Origin: Pseudomonas wayambapalatensis
GTDB lineage: Bacteria > Pseudomonadota > Gammaproteobacteria > Pseudomonadales > Pseudomonadaceae
Direction: 5' to 3'
DNA length: 64,000 nucleotides
Assembly (NCBI GenBank): GCA_014268975.2
Contig: CP077096.1
Location: 5,136,001 to 5,200,000 of the forward strand
In this document: in pieces, positions 17,029 to 24,845 of the stretch
Layout: each line of letters starts with the position of its first letter
Numbering within the stretch: position 1 is the first letter of the stretch
Position numbers and translations under genes: made by a program
The notes under the pieces: model-generated
What the model was told of the DNA's origin: nothing
The model's input: only the letters and a program-made list of their open reading frames with translations
The model's database searches: none

Positions 17029-18224
17029 ACGTGTATCGCGTGCTAATAGTCGAGGACCATCCGTTTCAACACCAGTACCTGACGACTGTCTTCCAGGCGG
17101 CAGGCGGCTTTGAGGTGGAACTGGCCTGGGATGGCGCCACTGCACTGCAGCGCCTGGCAAGTAGCCGATATGACTTGCTGCTGACTGACCTGATGATGCC
17201 GCATATGGACGGTGTGCAACTGATACAGCAACTAGCGCAACTGCATCGTCCCCCTGCCCTGGCATTGATGACCGCAGCATCACGACGCATGCTGGTTGGC
17301 TCCGGCCAGGTCGCCAAGAATCTTGGGCTGCGCGTCGCCGGCCTGATCTCCAAACCGGTCCGAGAGGCTGAAGTTGTCGGTTTGCGCGAACGACTCGATG
17401 ACCTCACCGAGCAGGCCCGAGCATTCAGCAGCAGACCGCGAGGCTGCCGTTCGCGCAGCACCTTGGCCAAGGCCCTCGAGAACGGTGAAATCCAAGCGTG
17501 GTTCCAGCCGAAGATGTCGCTGCATGACGGAAGCATCGTCGGTGCCGAGGCGCTCGCGCGCTGGGTACATCCTGCCGAAGGTTTGCTTATGCCCGGCGCT
17601 TTTCTCGATGAGATCGAAAACGCCGAACTGGAAATCGAGCTGCTCACCTGCATGCTGGGTCAAACCCTTGGCGCCCAGGCACAGTGGGAGCGCATGGGCC
17701 ATCCGCTGCCTGTATCGATCAATCTGCCGACCCACCTGCTCGATCATGCCGACCTGGTCGACCGCTTGCTGGCCCAGGTACGGATCAACCAGGCCGACCC
17801 CCGCCAGATCACCTTCGAGCTCACCGAGACCTCTACCACCCAACTGTCCAGCAGCTACTACGCCGGTGCATGTCGCTTGCGGCTGATGGGGTTCGGCCTC
17901 GCTCAGGACGACTTCGGCAGGGGGTACAGCTCGTACTTCAATCTGGTGTCGACGCCGTTCACGGAGCTCAAGATCGACCGCTCGCTGGTATCAGGCTGCG
18001 GCGAAAACGACGGCTTGGCGTCAGCCTTGCTCAGCATCACCGAACTGGGACGCAAGCTTGGCCTCATCACGGTCGCCGAGGGTGCAGAAACCCAAGCCGA
18101 ATTGGCAGTGCTTCGCCGAATCAAGTGTGACCACGTGCAGGGTTTTATCATCTCTCCAGCAGTCGCGCGAGATGACTTGGCCAATTTATTAAGGGAAGAT
18201 GGCCCACGGCCAGCACTAATTTGA
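17025..18224 (+). CDS. Response regulator with EAL c-di-GMP phosphodiesterase output (PvrR/RocR-like)
   Basis: A 399-residue protein: receiver (VYRVLIVEDHPFQHQYLTTV, phosphoacceptor D55 in LTDLMMPHMDG, K in ISKPV), then an EAL domain. The catalytic set is intact: E175 in GAEALARW, N in SINLPTHL, E in FELTETS, the DDFGRGYSS loop, K in LKIDRSLV, E in VAEGAET, and QGF near the end. It should therefore hydrolyse c-di-GMP when activated, lowering biofilm-promoting signal. GTG 17025 overlaps the kinase stop by four bases (GTGA), so translation is coupled. In P. aeruginosa the REC-EAL proteins PvrR and RocR play this role beside fimbrial kinases. Confidence 0.9.
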   Translation: MNVYRVLIVEDHPFQHQYLTTVFQAAGGFEVELAWDGATALQRLASSRYDLLLTDLMMPHMDGVQLIQQLAQLHRPPALALMTAASRRMLVGSGQVAKNLGLRVAGLISKPVREAEVVGLRERLDDLTEQARAFSSRPRGCRSRSTLAKALENGEIQAWFQPKMSLHDGSIVGAEALARWVHPAEGLLMPGAFLDEIENAELEIELLTCMLGQTLGAQAQWERMGHPLPVSINLPTHLLDHADLVDRLLAQVRINQADPRQITFELTETSTTQLSSSYYAGACRLRLMGFGLAQDDFGRGYSSYFNLVSTPFTELKIDRSLVSGCGENDGLASALLSITELGRKLGLITVAEGAETQAELAVLRRIKCDHVQGFIISPAVARDDLANLLREDGPRPALI

Positions 18225-18340
18225 AACCTCATGGTCAAACGATTCAGCTCAGGGAAGTGCTGACTGTTCAAGGACGATAGACGCTATTTGCGCACCTTTA
18301 GCGTCGGTCTATTTTCTTCCTTTAGCCGAGCCCTACCCCC

Positions 18341-21244
18341 ATGAAACACGCGAGCCTACACCTGGACGCCCTGGCGCTGAGTTCCCAACGCCTGAACAAA
18401 GCTCTGTTGCTGATGACAGGCTTGCTGATACTTCTGTCCAGCACCTGCTACTGGGCGGTGTCGCGGCTGCTGGAGGCCGAACAACAGCGCGTCGAATTTC
18501 ATTTCGCTCGGGTCGTGGAAATCATCCACGAGCACGAGTCGTTTATGCGAAATGTAGCGACCGGCTACCGTTACAGCAGCTCGCCGCCCCTGCACTCGGT
18601 ACAGTCCGTTTCAGTGATCCAGACTCAGCCTATTGGTGATCAGGTGTTGCTCAAGGCCAAAGGTTTCGACCTTTCGTTGCCGTTCTCCCTGGCCCATGGC
18701 CCAGGCTATAGCAAAGAAGACGAAGGCCGAGCGCTGGCCTTGGGCGTGCAGATGACCGACTACTTTGGCGGGTTCTGGGCCAGTTCATTCTATTCTTCAC
18801 CACAACTGTTCATTCTCAGCCCGGCCGGCGAAGCCAGCCTGGCAATTCCCGCCGCAGATGCACCTCGCCAGCATCTGCCGCTGCTGCAAGAGCAATACAG
18901 CTCTGTCATCAACCGTCTGCAGCAGATCCTGCCCTCACAGACCCTGCTGAACGATCATCGTGTGCGCTGGATGCGCGCGCCCTCGCAGCTGTACCAGAAG
19001 CACCGCAGCATTGTCGCGATGATCGGCCTGGACGCTGCCAGTGCCCTGCTTCCTGCCGGCAAAGCGAATGGCCTGCTGGTCCTAGCCGCCGCCGTCGATA
19101 CCGCCCAGGTCGATGAGTTCGAGCGGGTGCTGCAATTGCCGGTGTACAACCAGTTCACCCTGATCTCGCCTGAGGACGACGTAGTGCTCGGCGCTCTGGA
19201 GCCAGGCACCACTGCTCCTTTGGGGCTGAGCTTCAATCAGCAGGGGCTGCGTTTCAAGTTGATATCGAACTCCGGGGAGCGCTGGACCGGCCTTTATGCA
19301 ATCAGCTATCAGGACTTTCTGCGCTATGCCAAATGGCCGTTGATGGGGCTGATGCTGACGTTTATTGCGGCGATTCTGGTCGGCCTGTGGATCAACCGCT
19401 GGTACCAGACCCGTATCGTCATACCAGCTCAAAAGGCGCAAGAACGCCTGTTCGAGAACGAGTCATTCAACCGCCTGATGCTTCACAACGCACCCGTTGG
19501 GTTGTGTGTTCTGCGTCGCAGTGACCGCAAGCTGCTGCTGGAAAACCAGCGCGCTGCGCAGTTGGCTGCCACCCCAGCCGTCCTCCAATTGCTGGAAAGC
19601 CATGATGGCGATCAGGCGCCCGGGGAGACCTGCCTGCTGGTCGACGGTCGCTATGTTCAGGTCGTGGTCGTGGCCGCCCGCTACGAGGGCCAGGACGTGT
19701 TCCTGTGTGGCTGCAATGACATCACACGGCATGTAGACGAGACCTTGATGCTGAACCAGGCACACCGCCGCGCCACTGCCGCCAACGAAGCCAAGACCGT
19801 GTTCCTGGCGACCATGAGTCACGAAATCCGCACGCCGCTTTATGGCGTGCTGGGCAATCTGGAACTGCTCTCGCTGACTGATATGACCGAGCGTCAACGC
19901 CACTACCTGGAAGTCATCCAGGGCTCGTCAACAGTGCTGTTCCAACTGATCAGCAACGTACTGGACGTATCCAAGATCGAATCGGGCCAGATGCCGGTTG
20001 AGGAGGCGCCGTTTGACCCCGCTCAACTGGTGGAGGATGCAGTGGTTGCCTTCAGCGCAACCGCACGCAACAAAGGCCTGGATATCGAAGCGGAGATAGA
20101 TCCGCAGATCCCCAAGCAGATCCTGGGTGATGCCGGGCGGCTGCGGCAGATACTGCACAACCTGTTGGGCAACGCCATCAAGTTTACCGACTCGGGCCGT
20201 GTTCGCCTGCGTCTGACTGTGCAATCGCGCAACGCCGACTGCGTTTCGCTGCAATGGCAGGTCACCGATACCGGCGTCGGCATCAGGGAGCAAGCGATTG
20301 AGCAACTGTTCAAGCCGTTCTATCAGGTCGCGCCCGGCCAGGATGGCAATGGTGCAGGGTTGGGTCTGTCGATCTGCAAAAAGTTGAGCGAACTCATGGG
20401 CGGGAGCATGCGGGTTGTGAGCGAGCCCGGGCTGGGCAGCAGCTTCTCTCTGCTGATCACCCTGCCTATCGTTCACACTGCGCCACCGCCACCGCCGACC
20501 TCACTGCTGCCTACATGCCTGGATGAGCCCTGCCTGAACGTGCGCGTACTGGTTGCAGAGGACAATCCGGTCAGCCAAGCGGTGCTGCGCGAGCAGCTCG
20601 AAGCGCTGGGTGCCCACCCGACGGTTGCCAACGACGGTCAACACGCGCTGAAACTGTGGCATACCCAGACATTCGACCTGGTCATCACCGACATCAACAT
20701 GCCACGTCTCAACGGTTATGAGCTGGCGCAAGCCCTGCGCGTGCAGGGCGTGGATGTACCGATCATCGGCGTTACCGCCAACGCCCTACGTGAAGAAGGC
20801 GAGCATTGCCTGGCCATGGGCATGAGCGCCTGGGTGGTCAAGCCGCTGAGCCTGGGCATGCTCCGCCAAGCCCTGATGTCGCACTGCCGTAAAGCCAATA
20901 GCCTGCAGTTGCAGCCTTTGGCGCCGTCGGCAAAGGACGATCAGGAAGGCTGGATCGAGCTGTCGCCTGCCATGCGCGAGCTGATGGCTCAGACGCTGGT
21001 GGCGGACATTTCTCAGATCGAGCAAGGGCTTCAGGCGTCAGATGCACTTGTCGTGCGTCAACGCCTGCACAGCATGAGTGGAGCTCTGGCCAGTGTGCAC
21101 GCACAGGCACTCCACCACCTCTGCCAGCAACTGGAAGAAGCGTTGCATGCGGGTCCGCTCGACGCGCCGCTGATCGTACAGATCAGAGCCCTCTGCGCCC
21201 GCCTCGCGGCATTGGCGCAATCTTTGGGCGAGCAAACTCAATGA
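18341..21244 (+). CDS. Hybrid sensor histidine kinase with receiver and Hpt (RcsC/RocS1-like)
   Basis: A 967-residue unorthodox kinase, paralogous to the one at 14206. Two membrane segments (LLLMTGLLILLSSTCYWAV and WPLMGLMLTFIAAILVGLW) bracket a periplasmic region of about 300 residues. The PAS-like part repeats the paralogue's motif (HNAPVGLCVLRRSDRKLLLE). H494 lies in ATMSHEIRTPLYG; the ATPase has LLGNAIKF, DTGVGIR and GAGLGLSICKKL; the receiver has D784 in ITDINMPRLNGY; the C-terminal Hpt has H910 in RLHSMSGALASVHA. The full His-Asp-His relay should pass phosphate to the LuxR-type regulator 31 bp downstream. A 116-bp gap before it leaves room for its own promoter. Confidence 0.9.
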   Translation: MKHASLHLDALALSSQRLNKALLLMTGLLILLSSTCYWAVSRLLEAEQQRVEFHFARVVEIIHEHESFMRNVATGYRYSSSPPLHSVQSVSVIQTQPIGDQVLLKAKGFDLSLPFSLAHGPGYSKEDEGRALALGVQMTDYFGGFWASSFYSSPQLFILSPAGEASLAIPAADAPRQHLPLLQEQYSSVINRLQQILPSQTLLNDHRVRWMRAPSQLYQKHRSIVAMIGLDAASALLPAGKANGLLVLAAAVDTAQVDEFERVLQLPVYNQFTLISPEDDVVLGALEPGTTAPLGLSFNQQGLRFKLISNSGERWTGLYAISYQDFLRYAKWPLMGLMLTFIAAILVGLWINRWYQTRIVIPAQKAQERLFENESFNRLMLHNAPVGLCVLRRSDRKLLLENQRAAQLAATPAVLQLLESHDGDQAPGETCLLVDGRYVQVVVVAARYEGQDVFLCGCNDITRHVDETLMLNQAHRRATAANEAKTVFLATMSHEIRTPLYGVLGNLELLSLTDMTERQRHYLEVIQGSSTVLFQLISNVLDVSKIESGQMPVEEAPFDPAQLVEDAVVAFSATARNKGLDIEAEIDPQIPKQILGDAGRLRQILHNLLGNAIKFTDSGRVRLRLTVQSRNADCVSLQWQVTDTGVGIREQAIEQLFKPFYQVAPGQDGNGAGLGLSICKKLSELMGGSMRVVSEPGLGSSFSLLITLPIVHTAPPPPPTSLLPTCLDEPCLNVRVLVAEDNPVSQAVLREQLEALGAHPTVANDGQHALKLWHTQTFDLVITDINMPRLNGYELAQALRVQGVDVPIIGVTANALREEGEHCLAMGMSAWVVKPLSLGMLRQALMSHCRKANSLQLQPLAPSAKDDQEGWIELSPAMRELMAQTLVADISQIEQGLQASDALVVRQRLHSMSGALASVHAQALHHLCQQLEEALHAGPLDAPLIVQIRALCARLAALAQSLGEQTQ

Positions 21245-21275
21245 TGCCTACCATCTACTGCAAGAGATTCCACCA

Positions 21276-21923
21276 ATGTCTCAATTGAAGATCGTCATCG
21301 CCGATGACCATCCCATAGTGCTACTCGGCGTGCGCGAAATCATCCAGCGCGATGGGCGCTACACCGTAGTAGGCGAGGCGGTCAGCTCCAGTGAGTTGAT
21401 CGAGCAGCTACGCAAGCACAACCCGCAGCTGCTTATCACCGACTTCAACATGCCCGGCGATGCCACCTATGGCGATGGCCTGAAGTTGATCGAGTACGTG
21501 CTGCGCAATTTCCCACAGACGCAGGTCCTGGTGCTGACGATGATTTCCAACAGCCTGATCCTGTCACGCCTGCAGGAACTGGGGGTTGTCGGCGTGATCC
21601 AGAAAAACCACCTGCATCAAGAGATCGAGAAGGCGTTGACCGCTCTGAGTTCGCAGCGTCGCTACACCAGCCCTAAACCCGAGGCGCGCTCGGTGCTGGT
21701 CCGCCCCGGCCAGGTAGAGGATCGCTTTCAAAGTCTCTCGCCTCGTGAAATGGAGGTGCTGCGCCTGTTCGTGACTGGCTTGTCGGTGAGTGACATTGCG
21801 CGGCAACTGTGCCGCAGCAACAAGACGGTGAGTGCACAAAAAGTGTCGGCCATGCGCAAGCTGGAGATCGACAGTGATCAAGAGCTGATGGCCTACTGCA
21901 TAGAAACTCGTCAGTTTTCCTGA
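21276..21923 (+). CDS. LuxR-type response regulator (RcsB/RocA1-like)
   Basis: A 215-residue transcription factor: receiver LKIVIADDHPIVLLGVREII with phosphoacceptor D56 (LITDFNMPG) and conserved K in VIQKNHL, then a C-terminal LuxR helix-turn-helix (LSPREMEVLRLFVTGLSVSD, RSNKTVSAQKVSAMRKLEI). The insertion DATYGDGLKLIEYV after the phosphorylation loop matches the RcsB/RocA1 branch of the family. It is the probable terminal acceptor of the kinase-Hpt relay encoded upstream and the likely activator of the fimbrial operon. ATG 21276 lies 31 bp after the kinase stop. Confidence 0.88.
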   Translation: MSQLKIVIADDHPIVLLGVREIIQRDGRYTVVGEAVSSSELIEQLRKHNPQLLITDFNMPGDATYGDGLKLIEYVLRNFPQTQVLVLTMISNSLILSRLQELGVVGVIQKNHLHQEIEKALTALSSQRRYTSPKPEARSVLVRPGQVEDRFQSLSPREMEVLRLFVTGLSVSDIARQLCRSNKTVSAQKVSAMRKLEIDSDQELMAYCIETRQFS

Positions 21924-22037
21924 CAACGCCCAATAAGCGGGCTTCGTACCTGACGGCCGACACATGACACCTAGAACAGCGCAGGCAATGGTCTTTGCGG
22001 TACGCCGCAATAACGCAATAGCGCTGAGCGAGAACCT

Positions 22038-22440
22038 TCAGAGATAATCGATGATCGGCTGCACATGGGGCTGATAGCGTCCAAATGCAGGAGATTGATC
22101 ACTTACCATGACAACCCGCACTGCCCGAGTTAGCCGCACGCCTGATTCTGCGACAGTGAAGCTCAAGGCGTCATACAGTCGCATATCCAGGACCGCAGGG
22201 CCTTGATCGAGATCGTGCAAGCGCAGCCCCAACCCTTAAAAGGATAGCCCTCAAGGTCACGCTGTCGCCTGCCGGGACACGGTCAATGAAACGCAGATTG
22301 ACTTGCGTATTCTCGACATATCGAACTCCAACTTCAGCCCACAGCGGCGTTGCGGCCTTGAGCACGCTCAAACTGACTGGCGGTAGCGCAGCCGATTAAG
22401 TGATCGGGAACAGGGCAGCGCACAGGGAAACAGCCGAATC
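22038..22440 (-). pseudogene. Decayed fimbrial subunit gene
   Basis: On the minus strand, conceptual translation gives CAALFPIT-stop-SAALPPVSLSVLKAATPLW and then VGVRYVENTQVNLRF. After a frameshift near 22215-22235 it continues GLRLHDLDQGPAVLDMRLYD and ends VQPIIDYL. These pieces align piece by piece with the intact subunit at 7121-7627 (CTTLFPQSQSVSLPAISRNE, DDTRVNLRL, GLRLRLRDL, MVMEYL). So it is a related pilin gene broken by an in-frame TAA, one frameshift and loss of the signal-peptide end, next to a REP element. It is not a recent duplicate, because the two have diverged widely. Confidence 0.75.
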
Positions 22441-22455
22441 AGGATCAATAGCAAG

Positions 22456-22492
22456 ATCGTGGGGGCGGGCTTGCCCGCGAGAAGAACACCGC
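22456..22492. repeat. REP element
   Basis: GATCGTGGGGGCGGGCTTGCCCGCGAGAAG is a Pseudomonas-type REP with the GCGGGCTTGCCCGC stem. It lies at the truncated 5' side of the decayed pilin gene. Confidence 0.75.
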
Positions 22493-22508
22493 GGTCCAAG
22501 CCACTCGG

Positions 22509-23378
22509 CTAGCAATCAACCAGCACCTGGGCAATCCGCTCCAGCCCCCAGTCCAACTCATCGCGGCTGATGCACAGCGGCGGCGCGATGCGCAGCACGG
22601 TCTCGTGGGTTTCCTTGGCCAGCACGCCCAGCGCCATCAGCGCCTCGCAGTATGGCCGCGCCGGGCGGTCCAGCTCGATCCCGACCCACAGCCCACGGCC
22701 ACGAATATCACGCACGAACGGCACCGCCATCTCACGCAGGCGCTGTTGCAGGTAGGCGCCGAGCTCGGCACTGTTCTGCGCCAGTTGCTCGTCTTGCAGC
22801 ACGCGCAGCGCCTCCAGGCCCACCGCTGCCGCCAGCGGGTTGCCGCCAAAGGTCGAACCATGGCTGCCGGCATCGAACAGGTCCATCAGCGCATGGTCGG
22901 CGATAAACGCCGAGACCGGCAGGATCCCGCCGCCCAGCGCCTTGCCGACGATCAGGCCATCCGGGCGAATGCCCTCGTGCTCGAAAGCGAAGGTCTTGCC
23001 GGTACGCCCAAGGCCCGACTGGATCTCGTCAAGAATCAGCAGGGTGTTGGTGGCGTCGCACAGCTCGCGCAACTGACGCAGGAAGCCCTGTGGCGGCACG
23101 CGAATGCCGGCCTCGCCCTGGATCGGCTCGATCAGCACGGCGCAGGTATTCGGGCCGATGGCGGCACGGAAGCTGTCGATATCGCCGAAGGTCGCAGTGT
23201 CAAAACCGTCGCTGAACGGGCCGAAGCCATCCTTGTACTGCGGCTCGGTGGAGAACCCGACGATGGTAGTGGTGCGACCATGGAAGTTGTCGGTGGCGGT
23301 GACGATACGCGCCTTGTCACGGGCGATGCCCTTGACCCGATAACCCCAGCGACGCGCGGCCTTGATCGCGGTCTCCCC
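22509..23378 (-). pseudogene. rocD: Ornithine aminotransferase, 5'-truncated remnant
   Basis: About 290 codons of a class III PLP-dependent aminotransferase of the ornithine aminotransferase type (ornithine to glutamate semialdehyde) remain. They include NFHGRTTTIVGFSTEPQYKD, VLIEPIQGEAGIRVP, LLILDEIQSGLGRTGK and VGKALGGGILPVSAF, with the PLP lysine in GKALGG and a normal C terminus (GLERIAQVLVDC). Homology starts abruptly at GETAIKAARRWGY; the N-terminal hundred or so residues with the cofactor phosphate-binding part are missing and unrelated DNA follows. The open frame continues upstream without a credible start, so the gene is probably dead; a complete copy would be expected elsewhere. Confidence 0.8.
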
Positions 23379-23399
23379 GACCCACCTCTCCTGACTGCT

Positions 23400-23633
23400 G
23401 GCCTGGAAACTTTCCACGAGTCCGGCAACCCGCCTGTGGACATGTTCCGCATCCTGCCCGGCATCCCCGCCGAACACGCCTACGACGAAGTGATGAACCT
23501 GCTCGCCTGCATCCGCCACCTGCTGCACGAAGGGTTGATGGAGCAGGACAACCGGCTGCTGACCGCCGCCGACTACCTGAGCGCCTTTGCCAAAGCACTG
23601 ATGACGGATGTCGAGCGCGGCAGGCTGCACTGA
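23400..23633 (+). pseudogene. DUF3077-type small protein, probably 5'-truncated
   Basis: The plus strand encodes ETFHESGNPPVDMFRILPGI, then HAYDEVMNLLACIRHLLHEG and AADYLSAFAKALMTDVERGR before the stop at 23633. This matches the small DUF3077/DUF6124 proteins common in pseudomonads, whose function is unknown. Homology begins right at the junction with the broken aminotransferase gene and no start codon with a ribosome-binding site precedes it. The Met at 23442 or GTG at 23436 could give a 60-odd-residue product. Most likely its first residues were lost in the same event that truncated the aminotransferase. Confidence 0.6.
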
Positions 23634-23667
23634 ACTGTCTTGCTCAAAACCCAAAGACCGGCCTAAT

Positions 23668-23806
23668 CCCTGTGGGAGCGGGCTTGTCCCGCGATCGGGC
23701 GCGCAGCGGCCGTAAAACCAGGCCCCGAGGTTTTTCAGGAAAAGATAGTCGCTTGGATTGTGGCCGCTTCGCGCCCGATCGCGGGACAAGCCCGCTCCCA
23801 CAGGGG
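23668..23806. repeat. Inverted pair of REP elements
   Basis: CCTGTGGGAGCGGGCTTGTC...CGCGATCGGGCGCG is mirrored by CGCGCCCGATCGCGGGACAA...GCCCGCTCCCACAGG, separated by about 65 bp. The two arms could fold into one long hairpin. The pair fills the gap between the DUF3077 remnant and the FMN riboswitch. Confidence 0.85.
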
Positions 23807-23929
23807 ATTGGGCAGGCCTCAGATTTTTTGAGAAAGACAGTTGCTCCTACAAGGATTAAGGGCAAGGCGGGCATCGACTTAAGCAGGGCTTGCCAGCAAA
23901 CGGTCGGTTTGCGGTATGCTCCGCCGGTC

Positions 23930-24098
23930 TTCAGGGCGGGGTGAAAGTCCCCACCGGCGGTAAATCGAAAGATGAGCCCGCGAGCGCCCCGGCCATGCCG
24001 GGGGTCAGCAGATCTGGTGAGACTCCAGAGCCGACGGTCATAGTCCGGATGAAAGAAGGCGCAAGCGCGGGGCCATCGGGCGCCCTTGCGCGCGCATT
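23930..24098 (+). promoter_or_regulatory. FMN riboswitch (RFN element) with terminator
   Basis: The aptamer runs from GTCTTCAGGGCGGGGTGAAA and CCCCACCGGCGGTA to TAGTCCGGATGAAAGAAGG at about 24059, containing the conserved RFN blocks. It is followed by GCGCAAG (24059-24065) pairing with CTTGCGC (24085-24091) ahead of a GCGCATTTTG tract, a likely expression-platform terminator. Bound FMN should shut off the downstream ribB gene. Confidence 0.93.
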
Positions 24099-24143
24099 TT
24101 GTTCGCCCCGAGACGTTCATCGATCATTCACGAGGAGCGTTTC

Positions 24144-24794
24144 ATGTCCACCTTGCACCACTCGAAATTCCCCAACGTCACCGCCGCCATCGCCGCCTTC
24201 CAGGCCGGGCGCCCCGTGCTGCTGCTCGACGACGACGATCGCGAGGACGAAGCCGATATCGTCGCCGCTGCCGAAAACCTGTCGCTGCAGACCATGGCCA
24301 TGATGATTCGCGATTGCAGCGGCATCGTCTGCCTGTGCCTGGATGAAGCCACGGTCGATGCCCTGCAGCTCGCACCCATGGTGCAGAACAACCAGGCCCG
24401 CCACGGCACCGGCTTCACCGTCACCATCGAGGCGGCCGAGGGCGTGAGCACCGGCGTGTCGGCCCAGGACCGGATCACCACCATCGAGGCCGCACTGCGC
24501 TCGACCGCCGAGCAGCGTCATATCGTCAGCCCTGGCCATGTGTTCCCGTTGCGTGCGCGTGATGGTGGCGTGCTGACCCGCCGCGGCCATACCGAAGGCT
24601 CGGTGGACCTGGCGCGCCTGGCCGGGTTGCGGCCAGCGGCGGTGCTGTGCGAGCTGATGAACCCCGACGGCAGCATGGCCCGGGGCGAGCAGGTGGCGGT
24701 GTATGCGCGCCAGTACAACCTGCCGGTGGTGACCATCGAGGAGCTGGCACGCTATCGCCAAGCGATGCTCGAACTTGAGGCGCAGCCCGCCTGA
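24144..24794 (+). CDS. ribB: 3,4-dihydroxy-2-butanone 4-phosphate synthase
   Basis: A 216-residue cytosolic enzyme making the four-carbon riboflavin precursor from ribulose 5-phosphate. Motifs: LLLDDDDREDEADIVAAAEN for Mg and substrate binding, RDCSGIVCLCL, GTGFTVTIEAAEGVSTGVSA, SPGHVFPLRARDGGVLTRRG and HTEGSVDLARLAGLRPAAVL. ATG 24144 follows GAGGAG. The gene is separate from the main rib cluster and is the only one preceded by the FMN riboswitch, so it is probably the FMN-responsive supplement to the ribBA gene at 39190. Confidence 0.96.
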   Translation: MSTLHHSKFPNVTAAIAAFQAGRPVLLLDDDDREDEADIVAAAENLSLQTMAMMIRDCSGIVCLCLDEATVDALQLAPMVQNNQARHGTGFTVTIEAAEGVSTGVSAQDRITTIEAALRSTAEQRHIVSPGHVFPLRARDGGVLTRRGHTEGSVDLARLAGLRPAAVLCELMNPDGSMARGEQVAVYARQYNLPVVTIEELARYRQAMLELEAQPA

Positions 24795-24798
24795 CCTG

Positions 24799-24834
24799 CA
24801 GCGCGGCCCCTTGCAGGAGCCGCGCTGTATCTTT
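24799..24834. terminator. Hairpin between convergent ribB and SGNH gene
   Basis: CAGCGCGGC and GCCGCGCTG pair around an 11-base loop, followed by TATCTTT. It lies between two convergent genes and could end both transcripts, with a weak T tract on the plus side. Confidence 0.65.
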
Positions 24835-24845
24835 AAGGGCGGCGC

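Noticed and set aside
7121..22440. Prophage or integrative element with integrase and attachment sites
   Set aside because: No integrase, recombinase, transposase or tRNA-derived direct repeat was found at either edge.
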